Assembly: GCF_040616545.1 (NCBI RefSeq)
Contig: NZ_CP156688.1
Location: 124,001-188,000 of the forward strand
Direction of reading: 5' to 3'
DNA length: 64,000 bases
From: Akkermansia muciniphila
GTDB lineage: Bacteria > Verrucomicrobiota > Verrucomicrobiia > Verrucomicrobiales > Akkermansiaceae
The translations under genes and the position numbers were made by a program. Each line of letters starts with the position of its first letter. Position 1 is the stretch's first letter. The notes under the pieces are model-generated. The model was not told the origin of the DNA. It worked only from the letters and a program-made list of their open reading frames with translations, and searched no databases. Shown here in pieces: positions 45,258-54,752 of this stretch.

Positions 45258-46850
45258 TTAACGGGACGCCTGCTGTGCCATGGCTTCCGCACAGCGGCGG
45301 CCGTCCAGGGCGGCGGAAACAATGCCGCCCGCATACCCGGCTCCTTCCCCGCAGGGGTACAGGCCTTCCAGTTCCGGATGCTCCAGCGTGGCGGAGTCCC
45401 GCGGAATGCGCACGGGGGAGCTGGTGCGAGTCTCACAGCCGATGAGCTGGGCGCACGGCCCGGCAAAACCGCGCCACTTATGGTCAAATTGCCGCAGTCC
45501 TTCCCGCATGCGCCACACGATTTCCGGCGGAAACAGTTCATGCAGGGGATGGGACGCAATGCCGGGGTGGTAGCTGGTGGGAAGAAGGGAGGAGGAAACG
45601 CGCCCCTTGAGAAAATCCTCCACTTTCTGGGCGGGGGCTTTCTGCATGCCTCCTCCGGCCCGGCTGGAGGCGGTTTCCAGCGTCTTCTGGTAAGCCACGC
45701 CCGCCAGAACGCCGTGCTCCCTGCGGAAGGCTTCTGTGTCTTCCGGATGCACGCTGACCACAAACCCGGCATTGGCAAAGGGGGAGTCACGCCGGGCCAG
45801 GGACATGCCGTTGACCACCACCTCGTCATTTTCCGTGGCGGCGGGCACGATAAAGCCGCCGGGGCACATGCAGAAGGAGTGGACGCCGCGGTCACGGATG
45901 GTCGTGGTCACGGAGTAGCGCGCCGCCGGAAGCTGTTCCGGGCGTTTCCCGTCCGGGCGCAGATGGTACTGCCGCGCGTCCACGAATGCCTGCGGATGTT
46001 CAATGCGCACCCCCACGGCAAAAGGTTTCTGTTCCAGCGCCAGCCCCTCCGCCAGCATCATGCGGTACACGTCCCGTGCGCTGTGCCCGGTAGCCAGCAG
46101 GACGGCATCCGCCGCAAATTCCCGGCCATCCGCACAGGCCACGCCGCGTATGCGCCGCCCGTCCGCGGAACGGAGCAGATGCACCACCCGGGCGTTGAAA
46201 TGGATTTCCCCGCCTGCGCGCAGGATGGATTCCCGGATGGCCTTCACCACGTTCGGCAGCAGGTTGGAGCCGATGTGCGGATGGGCGTCCGTCAGGATTT
46301 CCCGCGGCGCGCCGTGAGCGACGAATATTTCATAAACCTCCCTCACCGGGCCGCGCTTGGTGGCGCGCGTATACAGCTTGCCGTCCGAGAAGGTGCCCGC
46401 GCCGCCCTCTCCAAAGCAGTAGTTGGAATCCTCAATCACCGTGCCCTGCCGCAGAATGGGGGCCAGGTCAAAACGGCGGGAGGAGACGTCCTTCCCCCGT
46501 TCCAGCACCACGGGCTTCATCCCCAGCTCCAGACAGCGCAGTGCGGCGAACATCCCCGCCGGGCCGAATCCCACAATCAGCGCCGCCGGGGCGCCGGGTT
46601 TCACGGGCGGATAATCCCGGGAGGGGAGGCGCTCCGGGGGCAGCGGTTCATCCACCCCCGCCAGAAAACGGAGCTGAAACAAAATTTTCTTCTGCCGGGA
46701 ATCAATGGATTCCTTCAGCAGGCGCAGTTCCCGGATGCGGGAGGGGGCAATGCCCAGCTTGTCCGCCACGGCGGCGCGGCGCGAGCGCTCGTCCGCGGCC
46801 TTCTCCATCGGCAGAATCACATCCACCGTTACGCCTTCCTCCGCGCTCAT
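45258..46850 (-). CDS. FAD-dependent dehydrogenase (COG2509-type)
   Basis: This 530-residue flavoprotein from ATG 46850 has a leader of about 90 residues and then the dinucleotide-binding motif ALIVGFGPAGMFAALRCLE. Further family marks are GGAGTFSDGKLYTR, GEIHFNARVV, LATGHSARDVY, MCPGGFIVPA and the final GEGAGYAGGIVSAALDGRRCAEA. It belongs to a widespread family of uncharacterised FAD dehydrogenases; no substrate is known. Its start overlaps the agmatine deiminase stop by four bases, so the two are coupled, though a functional link is not obvious. Confidence 0.88.
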   Translation of the reverse strand: MSAEEGVTVDVILPMEKAADERSRRAAVADKLGIAPSRIRELRLLKESIDSRQKKILFQLRFLAGVDEPLPPERLPSRDYPPVKPGAPAALIVGFGPAGMFAALRCLELGMKPVVLERGKDVSSRRFDLAPILRQGTVIEDSNYCFGEGGAGTFSDGKLYTRATKRGPVREVYEIFVAHGAPREILTDAHPHIGSNLLPNVVKAIRESILRAGGEIHFNARVVHLLRSADGRRIRGVACADGREFAADAVLLATGHSARDVYRMMLAEGLALEQKPFAVGVRIEHPQAFVDARQYHLRPDGKRPEQLPAARYSVTTTIRDRGVHSFCMCPGGFIVPAATENDEVVVNGMSLARRDSPFANAGFVVSVHPEDTEAFRREHGVLAGVAYQKTLETASSRAGGGMQKAPAQKVEDFLKGRVSSSLLPTSYHPGIASHPLHELFPPEIVWRMREGLRQFDHKWRGFAGPCAQLIGCETRTSSPVRIPRDSATLEHPELEGLYPCGEGAGYAGGIVSAALDGRRCAEAMAQQASR

Positions 46851-47902
46851 GGCTCCTCCTTCCGCGGCCGGGGCTGCTGCTGGGTGATGCAGTGGATGGC
46901 TCCGCCCTCCAGCACCAGCTTGCGTGCATCCACGCCCACCACCTGTTTTCCGCTGAAGCATTCCCGCAGAATGCCCAGGGCGCGGTCGTCATTCCGGGGC
47001 TGGTTGAACACGGGAACAATGACGGCGTCATTCACGATCAGGAAATTGGCGTAACTGGCCGGAAGCTGGTCCAGCCGCCAGTCCTCCGCGCGGAGCGGGT
47101 CCGGCATGGGTAGCGGTACTACCTCCACGCCGGAGCCGTCCACGCACTTCAAATCCTGCAACCGTTCATTGTTTTCCGCCAGGGCGCGGTAATGGGGGGA
47201 GGAGGAGTCCGGCTCCACGATGGAGACCACGGCATCCCGGCGCACAAAGCGCACCATGTCGTCAACATGGCCGTCCGTATCATCCCCCTCAATGCCGGAA
47301 CCAAGCCAGAAAACGGTCTTCACGCCCAGCATGCGCCGCAGTTCCTCCTCCATCGCGGTGCGGCTCCATTCCGGATTGCGGTTGGGATTCAGCAGCACGG
47401 ACTCCGTCGTCACCAGCAGGCCGTCTCCATTCCCCTCAATGGCGCCACCTTCCAGAATCATGGAGGAGCTGCGCACGGGCAGCCCCAGCGCGGCGCCCAT
47501 CAGGGCAGGAATGCCGTTGTCCAGGTCCCAGGGAGCAAATTTGCCGCCCCACGCGTTAAACTGCCAGTCCGCCAGCATCAGGGAGCCGTCCTTCAAGTCC
47601 TGCACAAAGACGGGGCCGTGGTCCCGGCACCAGACGTCGTTGGTGGGATGGTTGAACAGGCTGTACTGTTCCTCCCGCACCCCCGCATCCTGCATGGCCT
47701 GCCGGATGCCCGGATGAAGAACTTCCGCGGCGTTCACGCACACGCGGGCATGCGGGGCAATGGCGGCGGCCACGCGCCCGTAAGTCTGCCGGAGTTCGTC
47801 CAGGCCGCCCTGCCACAGATCCCTGCGGTGGGGCCAGGAAAGCCAGACGGCGTCCTGCGGTTCCCATTCAGCGGGCCAGCGTACATCAGGTTCCTTGCTC
47901 AT
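46847..47902 (-). CDS. aguA: Agmatine deiminase (peptidylarginine deiminase family)
   Basis: This 351-residue enzyme hydrolyses agmatine to N-carbamoylputrescine in polyamine synthesis. Key motifs are AVWLSWPH, NDVWCRDHGPVFV, GGAIEGNGDG, the catalytic DDTDGHVDDMVRF and the nucleophile Cys338 in GGAIHCITQQQP. The last motif is the agmatine deiminase type rather than a plain peptidylarginine deiminase. No carbamoylputrescine amidohydrolase gene is beside it. Confidence 0.92.
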   Translation of the reverse strand: MSKEPDVRWPAEWEPQDAVWLSWPHRRDLWQGGLDELRQTYGRVAAAIAPHARVCVNAAEVLHPGIRQAMQDAGVREEQYSLFNHPTNDVWCRDHGPVFVQDLKDGSLMLADWQFNAWGGKFAPWDLDNGIPALMGAALGLPVRSSSMILEGGAIEGNGDGLLVTTESVLLNPNRNPEWSRTAMEEELRRMLGVKTVFWLGSGIEGDDTDGHVDDMVRFVRRDAVVSIVEPDSSSPHYRALAENNERLQDLKCVDGSGVEVVPLPMPDPLRAEDWRLDQLPASYANFLIVNDAVIVPVFNQPRNDDRALGILRECFSGKQVVGVDARKLVLEGGAIHCITQQQPRPRKEEP

Positions 47903-47916
47903 GGCTGTATGATCGG

Positions 47917-48312
47917 TTAACTGGGCTGATCCCGGAATTCGTAAGGCTCCTCAAACGCCTTGCGGAAACTCATGAATCCCTTGAAGTCATCCAGGGAATC
48001 TTCCGGCTGCTTGGAAAACACGTCCTCCTCAATCAGTAAAAAAACCATCTCCCCCACATTCTTGCCGTTGCGCAGCCCCCAGTCCTTCAGCACGGTGGAG
48101 GCCATGGGACCGAACTGGCCCAGGGCGTAATCCCGGAAGCCTTCCAGCAGCTCCTGCCCGCTGACATGGCGCTGGGAGCCCGCCTCCTGCTCTTCAATGC
48201 GCTGCATGGTGAAATCCAGCGCATCTTTCAGAAAGGCATACGCCCGTTCCGAGAAACGGGAGTCTTTCTGCACAATGCGGCTCACGGCATCTTCAAACGT
48301 AGGGGTGGTCAT
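47917..48312 (-). CDS. Minf_1886 family protein
   Basis: This 131-residue protein shows the pattern of a verrucomicrobial family named after Methylacidiphilum Minf_1886: FEDAVSRIVQKDSRFSERAY, HVSGQELLEGFRDYALGQF, GPMASTVLKDWGL and GEMVFLLIEE. The function is unknown. The family is good evidence for the phylum. It lies 15 bases before the agmatine deiminase gene. Confidence 0.85.
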   Translation of the reverse strand: MTTPTFEDAVSRIVQKDSRFSERAYAFLKDALDFTMQRIEEQEAGSQRHVSGQELLEGFRDYALGQFGPMASTVLKDWGLRNGKNVGEMVFLLIEEDVFSKQPEDSLDDFKGFMSFRKAFEEPYEFRDQPS

Positions 48313-48351
48313 AACGGCGCACCACCACCCTATAGAGCCCCCCTGGGAAAA

Positions 48352-49662
48352 TCAAGGTTTTTGGGAGCACGCAACGTTCATGCCCGCCTGTTCCTTTTCC
48401 GGGTATTCCAGACCGGCAAAGGTTCCGGCAAAGAGCACCGCCCGGTCCACCGGGCTGTAAATGAGCCACAGGAAAGGGCGGTTGAATTTTATTTCCGGCC
48501 CTTTCCCAAGAGGAGGAGTTCCGGCAAAAGGCTCCATGTCATCAGCGGTGGAGGCCACGGCTTCCAGCCCGTCCTCCCGTACCCGGATGGCGCATTTCTG
48601 GTATACGTCATGGATTTTCAAGGGTTCCGACGCGCAACTTCCCATGCGTGAAAAATCCGCGCGGGCGGTAAACGCGTCTTTCATTCCCAGGGCCTCCAGG
48701 GCTTCTTTCAGGGAGAGCGTGGGAGAGGCCTGGGAGAAACGGGGCAGACGCAAATGGTATCTGGAATATTGCTCCAGCGGTTTTCTGCCGGGCTGGCGCG
48801 TCTCCTCCGAGGCATCGCGGGTGGACAGGGCGGAGAGAATGCCGTTCCATTCCTCCGCCGCCATGCCGGCAATGAATTGTTTCAGCTTCTTCCCCTCCGG
48901 AGGCAGGACGGCCATGAACACGGGAGCCCCCTTTCCCCCGGAAAAGAACAGGCTGGCCGCGCGCACTCCACCCTTCTCATAATACATGCCGCCCTGCCTG
49001 GGCCATGAGTTTCCTTCCGTGAAGACCTGCTGCTTCATCATGGGCATGATGCAGGAAGAGCCGTCCTCCCGGAAGAACGCCTGCGCCTCCGTCTTCCCTT
49101 CAAACCTGCTCTCCCAGAATGCCCTCATATACACGGCATTGACCAGCACAAGCGCCGTCCGGCCACTTATTTCCTGCTGGTTCAGAAGGTTCCTGATCCG
49201 GTCGCCCGTGTTTTTGGCCGCCCAGGCGTTGACCTGGCGGACAGCTTCCGCCTTGTTCTCCCGGAACGGAGCCGGAACCACGCGGTCCGCCCCCACGGCC
49301 TTTTCATAGTCTTCTTTCAATTTCACGGACCGGTCCGCAAAAATGCGGCTGGCGGAATAACAGCGCCATGACCGGGAAAAATCCTGTGACAAAAAAGACC
49401 ACTCCTTCCTGATGGCGCCGTCCCCCGGTAAAACGGCCTCCATCTGGTTTTTCGTCTCCCCTGCCGCCCCCGGCAACAGGTAACGGAGAACTTCATACAG
49501 GGAAAAGGGGGAAATCATGATATTGCCGCCGCTTTTTTCCGCGCCCGCCCGGAGCAGACGCAGTTCCGGAGGGGCGGAAACGCCCGGAACCGGAGGCGCA
49601 GGGATGCCTGCCCATGACACGGACCCCAGAAAAACAATACACGCCAATATCCTGAATATCAT
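48352..49662 (-). CDS. Secreted serpin-family protease inhibitor
   Basis: This 436-residue protein has a signal peptide (MIFRILACIVFLGSVSWAG). The serpin fold is visible in NIMISPFSLYEVLRYLLPGA, the helical middle, VLVNAVYMRAFWESRF (breach region), the C-terminal reactive-centre stretch (about 365-390: EDGLEAVASTADDMEPFAG) and FNRPFLWLIYSPVDRAVLFAG. Serpins trap serine or cysteine proteases by loop insertion. The hinge (GLEAVAST) has small residues, as inhibitory serpins do. A gut bacterium might use it against host or microbial proteases. It is separated from the Minf_1886 gene by 39 bases. Confidence 0.93.
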   Translation of the reverse strand: MIFRILACIVFLGSVSWAGIPAPPVPGVSAPPELRLLRAGAEKSGGNIMISPFSLYEVLRYLLPGAAGETKNQMEAVLPGDGAIRKEWSFLSQDFSRSWRCYSASRIFADRSVKLKEDYEKAVGADRVVPAPFRENKAEAVRQVNAWAAKNTGDRIRNLLNQQEISGRTALVLVNAVYMRAFWESRFEGKTEAQAFFREDGSSCIMPMMKQQVFTEGNSWPRQGGMYYEKGGVRAASLFFSGGKGAPVFMAVLPPEGKKLKQFIAGMAAEEWNGILSALSTRDASEETRQPGRKPLEQYSRYHLRLPRFSQASPTLSLKEALEALGMKDAFTARADFSRMGSCASEPLKIHDVYQKCAIRVREDGLEAVASTADDMEPFAGTPPLGKGPEIKFNRPFLWLIYSPVDRAVLFAGTFAGLEYPEKEQAGMNVACSQKP

Positions 49663-49785
49663 ACTCCTACATTATCAGATCCTTCCGCCGTGGCAAGTTT
49701 TACCATCAGATGCCGTCAAAATGCCCCCCAGGCAGCAAGGAAACCTTGCCAGCGTCTGGTCTGTTTGTTATGAATAGAACGCTTT

Positions 49786-51093
49786 ATGTTCCGTTTCTCC
49801 ATTTTGCTTCTGGCAACCGTGCTGTGCGCTTCCTGCGTATCGCACCGGCCCATCCAGGACAGCAGTTCGCCGCCCATTGACGCGGCCAACCCGCTGGACG
49901 GCACTCCCGTGGCCCTGGCCTGGAGCTCCGGAACGCAGTTGATGATGGGCGTGGATACGGGCGCCGTGCAAACCTCCCTGCTTTTCTCCCCGGCGGTGGA
50001 ATCCATAGGCGCGCGCCTGCGCGGCAGGGGCGTCATGCGCACGGCCAATGTACCCATTTCCCTGAAGGAGGACGGGGAGCCCATCTCCCGGAAGCAGGAC
50101 GTGGTGATGGTGGACCAGGCCCCCTATGACGGCCTGCTGGGCTGGGAGTGCATCCGCAAGTACGTGTGGAACATCAACTATCCCAAACGCTCCCACCGTT
50201 TTTTCAACAAGCTTCCCGCCAAAATCAAGAGCTGGCACAAGCTGACCCTGATCCCCGGTTCCGACTACCCGCAGATTGCGGACAAGCACGGGCGCCGCAT
50301 CATTCTGGATACGGGGGCCCCCCATGCCGTCTATATCTCCAAGAAGCGCTGGAGCGCCATCAAGCAGGCCTATCCGGACGCGTTTGTCAGCGTCTATTCC
50401 GGCTACAGCCCCGCCGCGGGAGGGTTTTACGCGCATGAATGCATGCACGTGAGCTCCTTCCAGCTGGGCCCCCTGGAATTGAAAAACATCCTGCTCTGTG
50501 AGAGCTTCGCCAATCCGGACGTGATGGGCATTCCTAATGACATTGACATCATCCTGGGGTACGGCGCGCTTTCCGCCCGCCAGTTCTGGCTGGACGGACC
50601 GGGGAACGCCCTTTATTTCAGCTCCACCACCCACCGCATGCCCGCCCCCGCCTCCTTCAACCTGATGGGCGGGACCTTCATCCAGGACCGCAACGGAAAC
50701 GGCCCCATGAAGGCCTACGTGGCCGAATGGTCGCCCGCCTGGGACGCCGGACTCCGGACGGGGGACGTGCTCGTCTCCATCAACGGGAGAAAGAATCCGT
50801 ACCCGGATCTCGTAGAATATGTAACCACCCAGCGGGGGGCCCAGGCCAGCGTTGTGGTCCAGCGCAGGAATAAACTGGTGCGTATTCAATGGGAAGTTCC
50901 GGCCGCGCCCCCCGCCGGGGATTATTACCCCACGCCCCAGGCCATTACGGAGAAGGAGTTTGAGAACCACGTCAAGCAGCAGGAGGAAAAGGACCAGGCC
51001 CGGGACGGCGCCGGGGAACAGCAGCCTGCGGGCCCGGCGGAAGAATCCTCCCCCGGCCCTGAAGATCAACCGGAAAAAGGCTCAGCCGCCTGA
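49786..51093 (+). CDS. Retropepsin-like aspartyl protease with PDZ domain, probable lipoprotein
   Basis: This 435-residue protein has a signal sequence with Cys17 (SILLLATVLCASC), probably a lipoprotein though -3 is Cys. Two retropepsin-type aspartate motifs are seen: VDTGA (Asp57) and ILDTGAPHAV (Asp175). A PDZ domain follows (about 305-370: AEWSPAWDAGLRTGDVLVSINGR). The C-terminus is Pro/Glu-rich. Such proteins cleave periplasmic substrates. It is divergently placed to the serpin, 123 bases away, an interesting but unproven pairing of inhibitor and protease. Confidence 0.8.
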   Translation: MFRFSILLLATVLCASCVSHRPIQDSSSPPIDAANPLDGTPVALAWSSGTQLMMGVDTGAVQTSLLFSPAVESIGARLRGRGVMRTANVPISLKEDGEPISRKQDVVMVDQAPYDGLLGWECIRKYVWNINYPKRSHRFFNKLPAKIKSWHKLTLIPGSDYPQIADKHGRRIILDTGAPHAVYISKKRWSAIKQAYPDAFVSVYSGYSPAAGGFYAHECMHVSSFQLGPLELKNILLCESFANPDVMGIPNDIDIILGYGALSARQFWLDGPGNALYFSSTTHRMPAPASFNLMGGTFIQDRNGNGPMKAYVAEWSPAWDAGLRTGDVLVSINGRKNPYPDLVEYVTTQRGAQASVVVQRRNKLVRIQWEVPAAPPAGDYYPTPQAITEKEFENHVKQQEEKDQARDGAGEQQPAGPAEESSPGPEDQPEKGSAA

Positions 51094-51128
51094 ATCCGCG
51101 CCCATTCAGCCATCTCTCTACAACCGGT

Positions 51129-52442
51129 ATGAACAACGCACAGCAGCAGAATACGCATGGCGGCCCTGACGCCTGCGGCGTTCCCTCACTCTTCCAGAGA
51201 AAAACCTGCTGGTGCGCCCTGACGGGAGTCGCTTTCCTGGCGATGCTGTGCATTGCGGCCTTCGTCATTTTTGAAGTAGTGGAGCTCCTGGGCTTTCTGG
51301 AACCGGTCCTCCTGCCCATCCTGATTGCCGCCGTCATCTCCTACCTGCTGGAACCGATCGTCTCCTGGCTGGTTCACCTTAAATTTTCCCGCCCCTGGGC
51401 CGTGGTCACGGTCATGTTCGCGGCGCTGGCCGTCATGGTGGGCTTCGGCGCCACTATCCTGCCCCCGCTGATCCGGCAGACGGATGAATTGATCGACAAC
51501 CGGATGGAGCTCTGGGACAAGACCTCTGAGCTGATTGACTCCACCATTGAAATTCCCTTTATCTCCCGCACCATCGACAGCGTTTACAGCACCAGCCTGC
51601 GGGAGCTGGACGCGGGCCATTATTCCATGGCGGAACTCCATGACCTGAGAAACGCCAAAACCGCCCGGGAAAAACTGGGGGCGTACATGACCATCAATTC
51701 TTCCTTTTACCAGGACAAGCTCATGAGCTGGCTTACTTCCGGCGGGAGGGCCCTGTACAGCACCATAGGCATCATGGTGAGCATCCTGATCACCCCCATC
51801 TTTGCCTTCTACTTCCTGCTGGAGGCAGACAAGATCAGGGAGAAATGGCCCAGCATCCTGCCCCTGAAGGCCTCCAAATTCAGAAAGGACGTGGTGGACA
51901 CCATGGAGGAAATCAACGGATACCTGATTTCCTTCTTCCGCGGCCAGATGCTGGTGAGCATCATTGAGGGTATCCTGATCGCCATCTGCCTGAAACTGCT
52001 TGGGCTTCCGTACGCCGTCACCATAGGCGCGGCGGTCTGCGTGCTGGGCATCGTGCCGTACCTGGGCATCATCACCGCCTTCATTCCCGCAGTGCTGCTG
52101 GCCTGGTTCACGTGGGGGGACTTCCAGCACGTGCTGATCGTTTCCGGCATTTTCCTGGCCGTCAACCAGTTTGACGGATGGATCATCCAGCCGAAGATCG
52201 TGGGGGATTCTGTGGAGCTCCACCCGCTTACGGTCATGTTTTCCGTGCTGATCTGGACGCTCATTCTGGGCGGCCTGATCGGCGCCCTGCTGGCCGTCCC
52301 CCTGACGGCCGCCATCAAGGTTCTCTACAAGCGGTACATCTGGCAGAACGCCAGCATGCGCCCCATGACGGACCCCCTGCCTCCCCCGGACGAGCCCCAT
52401 GAAGCACCCCCGCCAGGTTCGGGAGAACCCACTCCCGGTTAA
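51129..52442 (+). CDS. AI-2E family transporter
   Basis: This 437-residue membrane protein has the AI-2E (PerM) layout: paired N-terminal helices (FEVVELLGFLEPVLLPILIAAVISYLL, shortened), a cytoplasmic or periplasmic helical part and five to six later helices with GIVPYLGIITAFIPAVLLAW and WIIQPKIVGDSVELHPLTVM. Members export AI-2 or other small molecules, or act as Na+/H+ antiporters. It follows the PDZ protease by 35 bases. Confidence 0.9.
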   Translation: MNNAQQQNTHGGPDACGVPSLFQRKTCWCALTGVAFLAMLCIAAFVIFEVVELLGFLEPVLLPILIAAVISYLLEPIVSWLVHLKFSRPWAVVTVMFAALAVMVGFGATILPPLIRQTDELIDNRMELWDKTSELIDSTIEIPFISRTIDSVYSTSLRELDAGHYSMAELHDLRNAKTAREKLGAYMTINSSFYQDKLMSWLTSGGRALYSTIGIMVSILITPIFAFYFLLEADKIREKWPSILPLKASKFRKDVVDTMEEINGYLISFFRGQMLVSIIEGILIAICLKLLGLPYAVTIGAAVCVLGIVPYLGIITAFIPAVLLAWFTWGDFQHVLIVSGIFLAVNQFDGWIIQPKIVGDSVELHPLTVMFSVLIWTLILGGLIGALLAVPLTAAIKVLYKRYIWQNASMRPMTDPLPPPDEPHEAPPPGSGEPTPG

Positions 52443-52500
52443 ACCGCGGCATCCCGCCCTCCATTTCTCAAGCAAATACCATCCACACACACCTGACAAC

Positions 52501-54081
52501 ATGAACAAAACCGCATTACACCTGATGCTGGCCCTGGCGGCGGCAGCGGCCTGCCCGGCCGCCACCACGCCCAAGGTCAAGCCGCCCAAAGCCATCGTCA
52601 TGATTTACGCTGACGACCTCGGCTACGGGGACGTAGGCTGTTATGGAGCCAAGGGGATTCCCACCCCTTCCATTGACAAGCTCGCCAAGCAGGGCGTCCG
52701 CTTCACGGATGCCTATTCCACCACCTCCGTCTGCACCCCCTCCCGCTATGCCCTGTTTACCGGGGAATATCCGTGGCGCAAGGAAGGCACGGGCATTCTG
52801 CCGGGGGACGCCGCCCTGATTATTGACACCAAGAAGCCCACACTGCCCAAGATGCTCCAGTCCCACGGCTACAAGACCTACATGGTAGGCAAGTGGCACC
52901 TGGGCCTGGGGGAAAAGGGAAAGAAGATTGACTGGAACAAGCACATCGCCCCCAGCCCGAACGAAATAGGCTTTGACGAAAGTTTCATCTTTGCCGCCAC
53001 GGGCGACCGCGTTCCCTGCGTGATTCTGGAAAACGGCAACGTCCGCAACCTGGACCCGAACGACCCCATTGAAGTGTCCTACCAGCGCAACTTCCCGGGA
53101 CTGCCCAACGGCAAGGATAACAAGGACCTGCTCAAGCTCATGTGGAGCCACGGCCACAACCAGGCCGTCATCAACGGCATCGGACGCATCGGCTTCATGA
53201 AGGGCGGCAAGAGCGCCCTGTGGAAGGACGAGGAAAACGCGGACGTGATCACGAAAAAGGCCATTGAATACATCCAGAAGAGCGCCAAGGCCAAGGAACC
53301 GTTCTTCCTGATGTTCGCCACGCATGACATCCACGTGCCCCGCTGCCCGGAAAAACGCTTTGTGGGCAAGAGCCAGCACGGCGTGCGCGGCGACGTGACC
53401 GTGGAACTGGACGACTGCGTCCAGCGCATCACGGAAGCCCTGCAAAAAGCCGGCCTGGAAAAGGACACCCTGGTGATCTTCTCCAGCGACAACGGCCCCG
53501 TGCTTGACGACGGCTACAAGGATTTTGCCGTGCGGGACAATGCCACCCACTCCCCCGCCGGACCCTTCCGCGCCGGCAAGTACAGCATTCTGGAAGGCGG
53601 TTCCCGCATCCCGTTCATCGTCAAATGGCCCGGAGTGGTCAAGCCCGGAACCACCAGCAAGGCCCTGTTCAACCAGATGGACCTGGCTGCCTCCCTGGAA
53701 CAACTGCTGGAACCCGGCAAGGCCAACTCCTTCCGCGACTCTGAAAACGTGATGCCCGCCCTGCTGGGCAAATCCGCCAAGGGCCGCGACTACCACGTCA
53801 TCAACAGCACCGGCAAGGCGCTGGCCATCCGCCACGGCAAGTGGAAGTTCATTCCCGCCGGCGTAGCCATCCGCGACGGGATTAGCGGACTGGGAGCAAA
53901 GATGAGCAAGTCCCCGGAAGGCGGCAGCCTGTTTGACCTGGAAAAGGACCCCAAGGAACTCAACAACGTGGCCGCCCAGCATCCGGACATTTGCGAACAG
54001 ATGAAGGCCAAGCTCCAGGAAATCCGCCAAAGGCCGGAAACCAAGGCTGACCTGGTGGACCTGCTTCCCCTGGACGACTAA
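52501..54081 (+). CDS. Secreted arylsulfatase-type sulfatase
   Basis: This 526-residue enzyme has a signal peptide (NKTALHLMLALAAAAACPA) from ATG 52501. Alkaline-phosphatase superfamily motifs are IYADDLGYGDVGCYG (metal), the Cys-type formylglycine site SVCTPSRYALFTGEY (Cys78), GKWHLG and SSDNGP. Cys78 must be oxidised to formylglycine to work. Substrates of such sulfatases in gut bacteria include mucin and glycosaminoglycan sulfates. It follows the AI-2E gene by 58 bases. Confidence 0.94.
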   Translation: MNKTALHLMLALAAAAACPAATTPKVKPPKAIVMIYADDLGYGDVGCYGAKGIPTPSIDKLAKQGVRFTDAYSTTSVCTPSRYALFTGEYPWRKEGTGILPGDAALIIDTKKPTLPKMLQSHGYKTYMVGKWHLGLGEKGKKIDWNKHIAPSPNEIGFDESFIFAATGDRVPCVILENGNVRNLDPNDPIEVSYQRNFPGLPNGKDNKDLLKLMWSHGHNQAVINGIGRIGFMKGGKSALWKDEENADVITKKAIEYIQKSAKAKEPFFLMFATHDIHVPRCPEKRFVGKSQHGVRGDVTVELDDCVQRITEALQKAGLEKDTLVIFSSDNGPVLDDGYKDFAVRDNATHSPAGPFRAGKYSILEGGSRIPFIVKWPGVVKPGTTSKALFNQMDLAASLEQLLEPGKANSFRDSENVMPALLGKSAKGRDYHVINSTGKALAIRHGKWKFIPAGVAIRDGISGLGAKMSKSPEGGSLFDLEKDPKELNNVAAQHPDICEQMKAKLQEIRQRPETKADLVDLLPLDD

Positions 54082-54103
54082 CAACAGCCATTCAACCTGA
54101 ATC

Positions 54104-54592
54104 ATGAGAGAATCCGCCACATGCTCCCAGTGCGGGCACGGGTACACCTACCCGGCTGAACTGGATGCAAAAACCGGCATGCGCTGTGCGTCGTGCGGCG
54201 TTCTGATTCACGTTAAAACGGGGCTTCCCTTCGGGGAAGCCCCCTCTTCCCCCTCCGGGCAGGAGGAGGAAAACGCCATGAAGAAAACTCCTTCCCTCCC
54301 TCCCGTTAAAAGAAAACAGCCGTCCTCCCCCGGGCGGGACGCAGATGCCCGCGGAGCCAGGGAAGAAATCCTCAGGCAGCCCATGAACACGGCAACCGGC
54401 AGCCCCGTTCCCGCCGTATCCTGGCTGGCGTGGGGGCTGGCCCTGGTCGCGTTAATCCTGGCCTTTATCTTCCCCTCTTACGGGAACGACTCCACGGACC
54501 CGCTGTACATGCTCCAGTGGCTCCCCTCCATGATCTTCGGCTGCGCGGCGGCCATCCTTTTCATCCAGGGACTTGCGGCCATGCGCCGCTAA
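54104..54592 (+). CDS. Zinc-ribbon protein with two C-terminal membrane helices
   Basis: This 162-residue protein starts with a CxxC...CxxC ribbon (CSQCGHGYTYP then MRCASCGVLIHVKTG), a MJ0042-like fold. A flexible basic and Pro-rich linker follows, and the end has two hydrophobic segments (WLAWGLALVALILAFIF and SMIFGCAAAILFIQGLAA). It is likely an inner membrane protein with a cytoplasmic ribbon. Function unknown. It is 22 bases after the sulfatase. Confidence 0.75.
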   Translation: MRESATCSQCGHGYTYPAELDAKTGMRCASCGVLIHVKTGLPFGEAPSSPSGQEEENAMKKTPSLPPVKRKQPSSPGRDADARGAREEILRQPMNTATGSPVPAVSWLAWGLALVALILAFIFPSYGNDSTDPLYMLQWLPSMIFGCAAAILFIQGLAAMRR

Positions 54593-54709
54593 CGGGAGCC
54601 GGACTTCCGGAGACTATGGGCGCAACTACGGAAAGGGACCGGGCGCAAGCCCGTAAAACAGACCGCCGGCATCCGTAAACGCCTTCCCGCAAAGCCGTGA
54701 TTTTTAAGC

Positions 54710-54738
54710 TTGCCTGTCAAATTAGCAGGGTCTAATTT
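54710..54738 (+). promoter_or_regulatory. Promoter with palindrome before the FeoB-like permease
   Basis: TTGCCT (54710-54715) and TAATTT (54733-54738) are spaced 17 bases apart. The inverted repeat AAATTAG (54719-54725) / CTAATTT (54732-54738) overlaps the -10, the place for a repressor. The arm TTAG..CTAA resembles DtxR/MntR-type boxes, so metal control is possible. Confidence 0.5.
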
Positions 54739-54752
54739 ATGCTCCGTAACTT

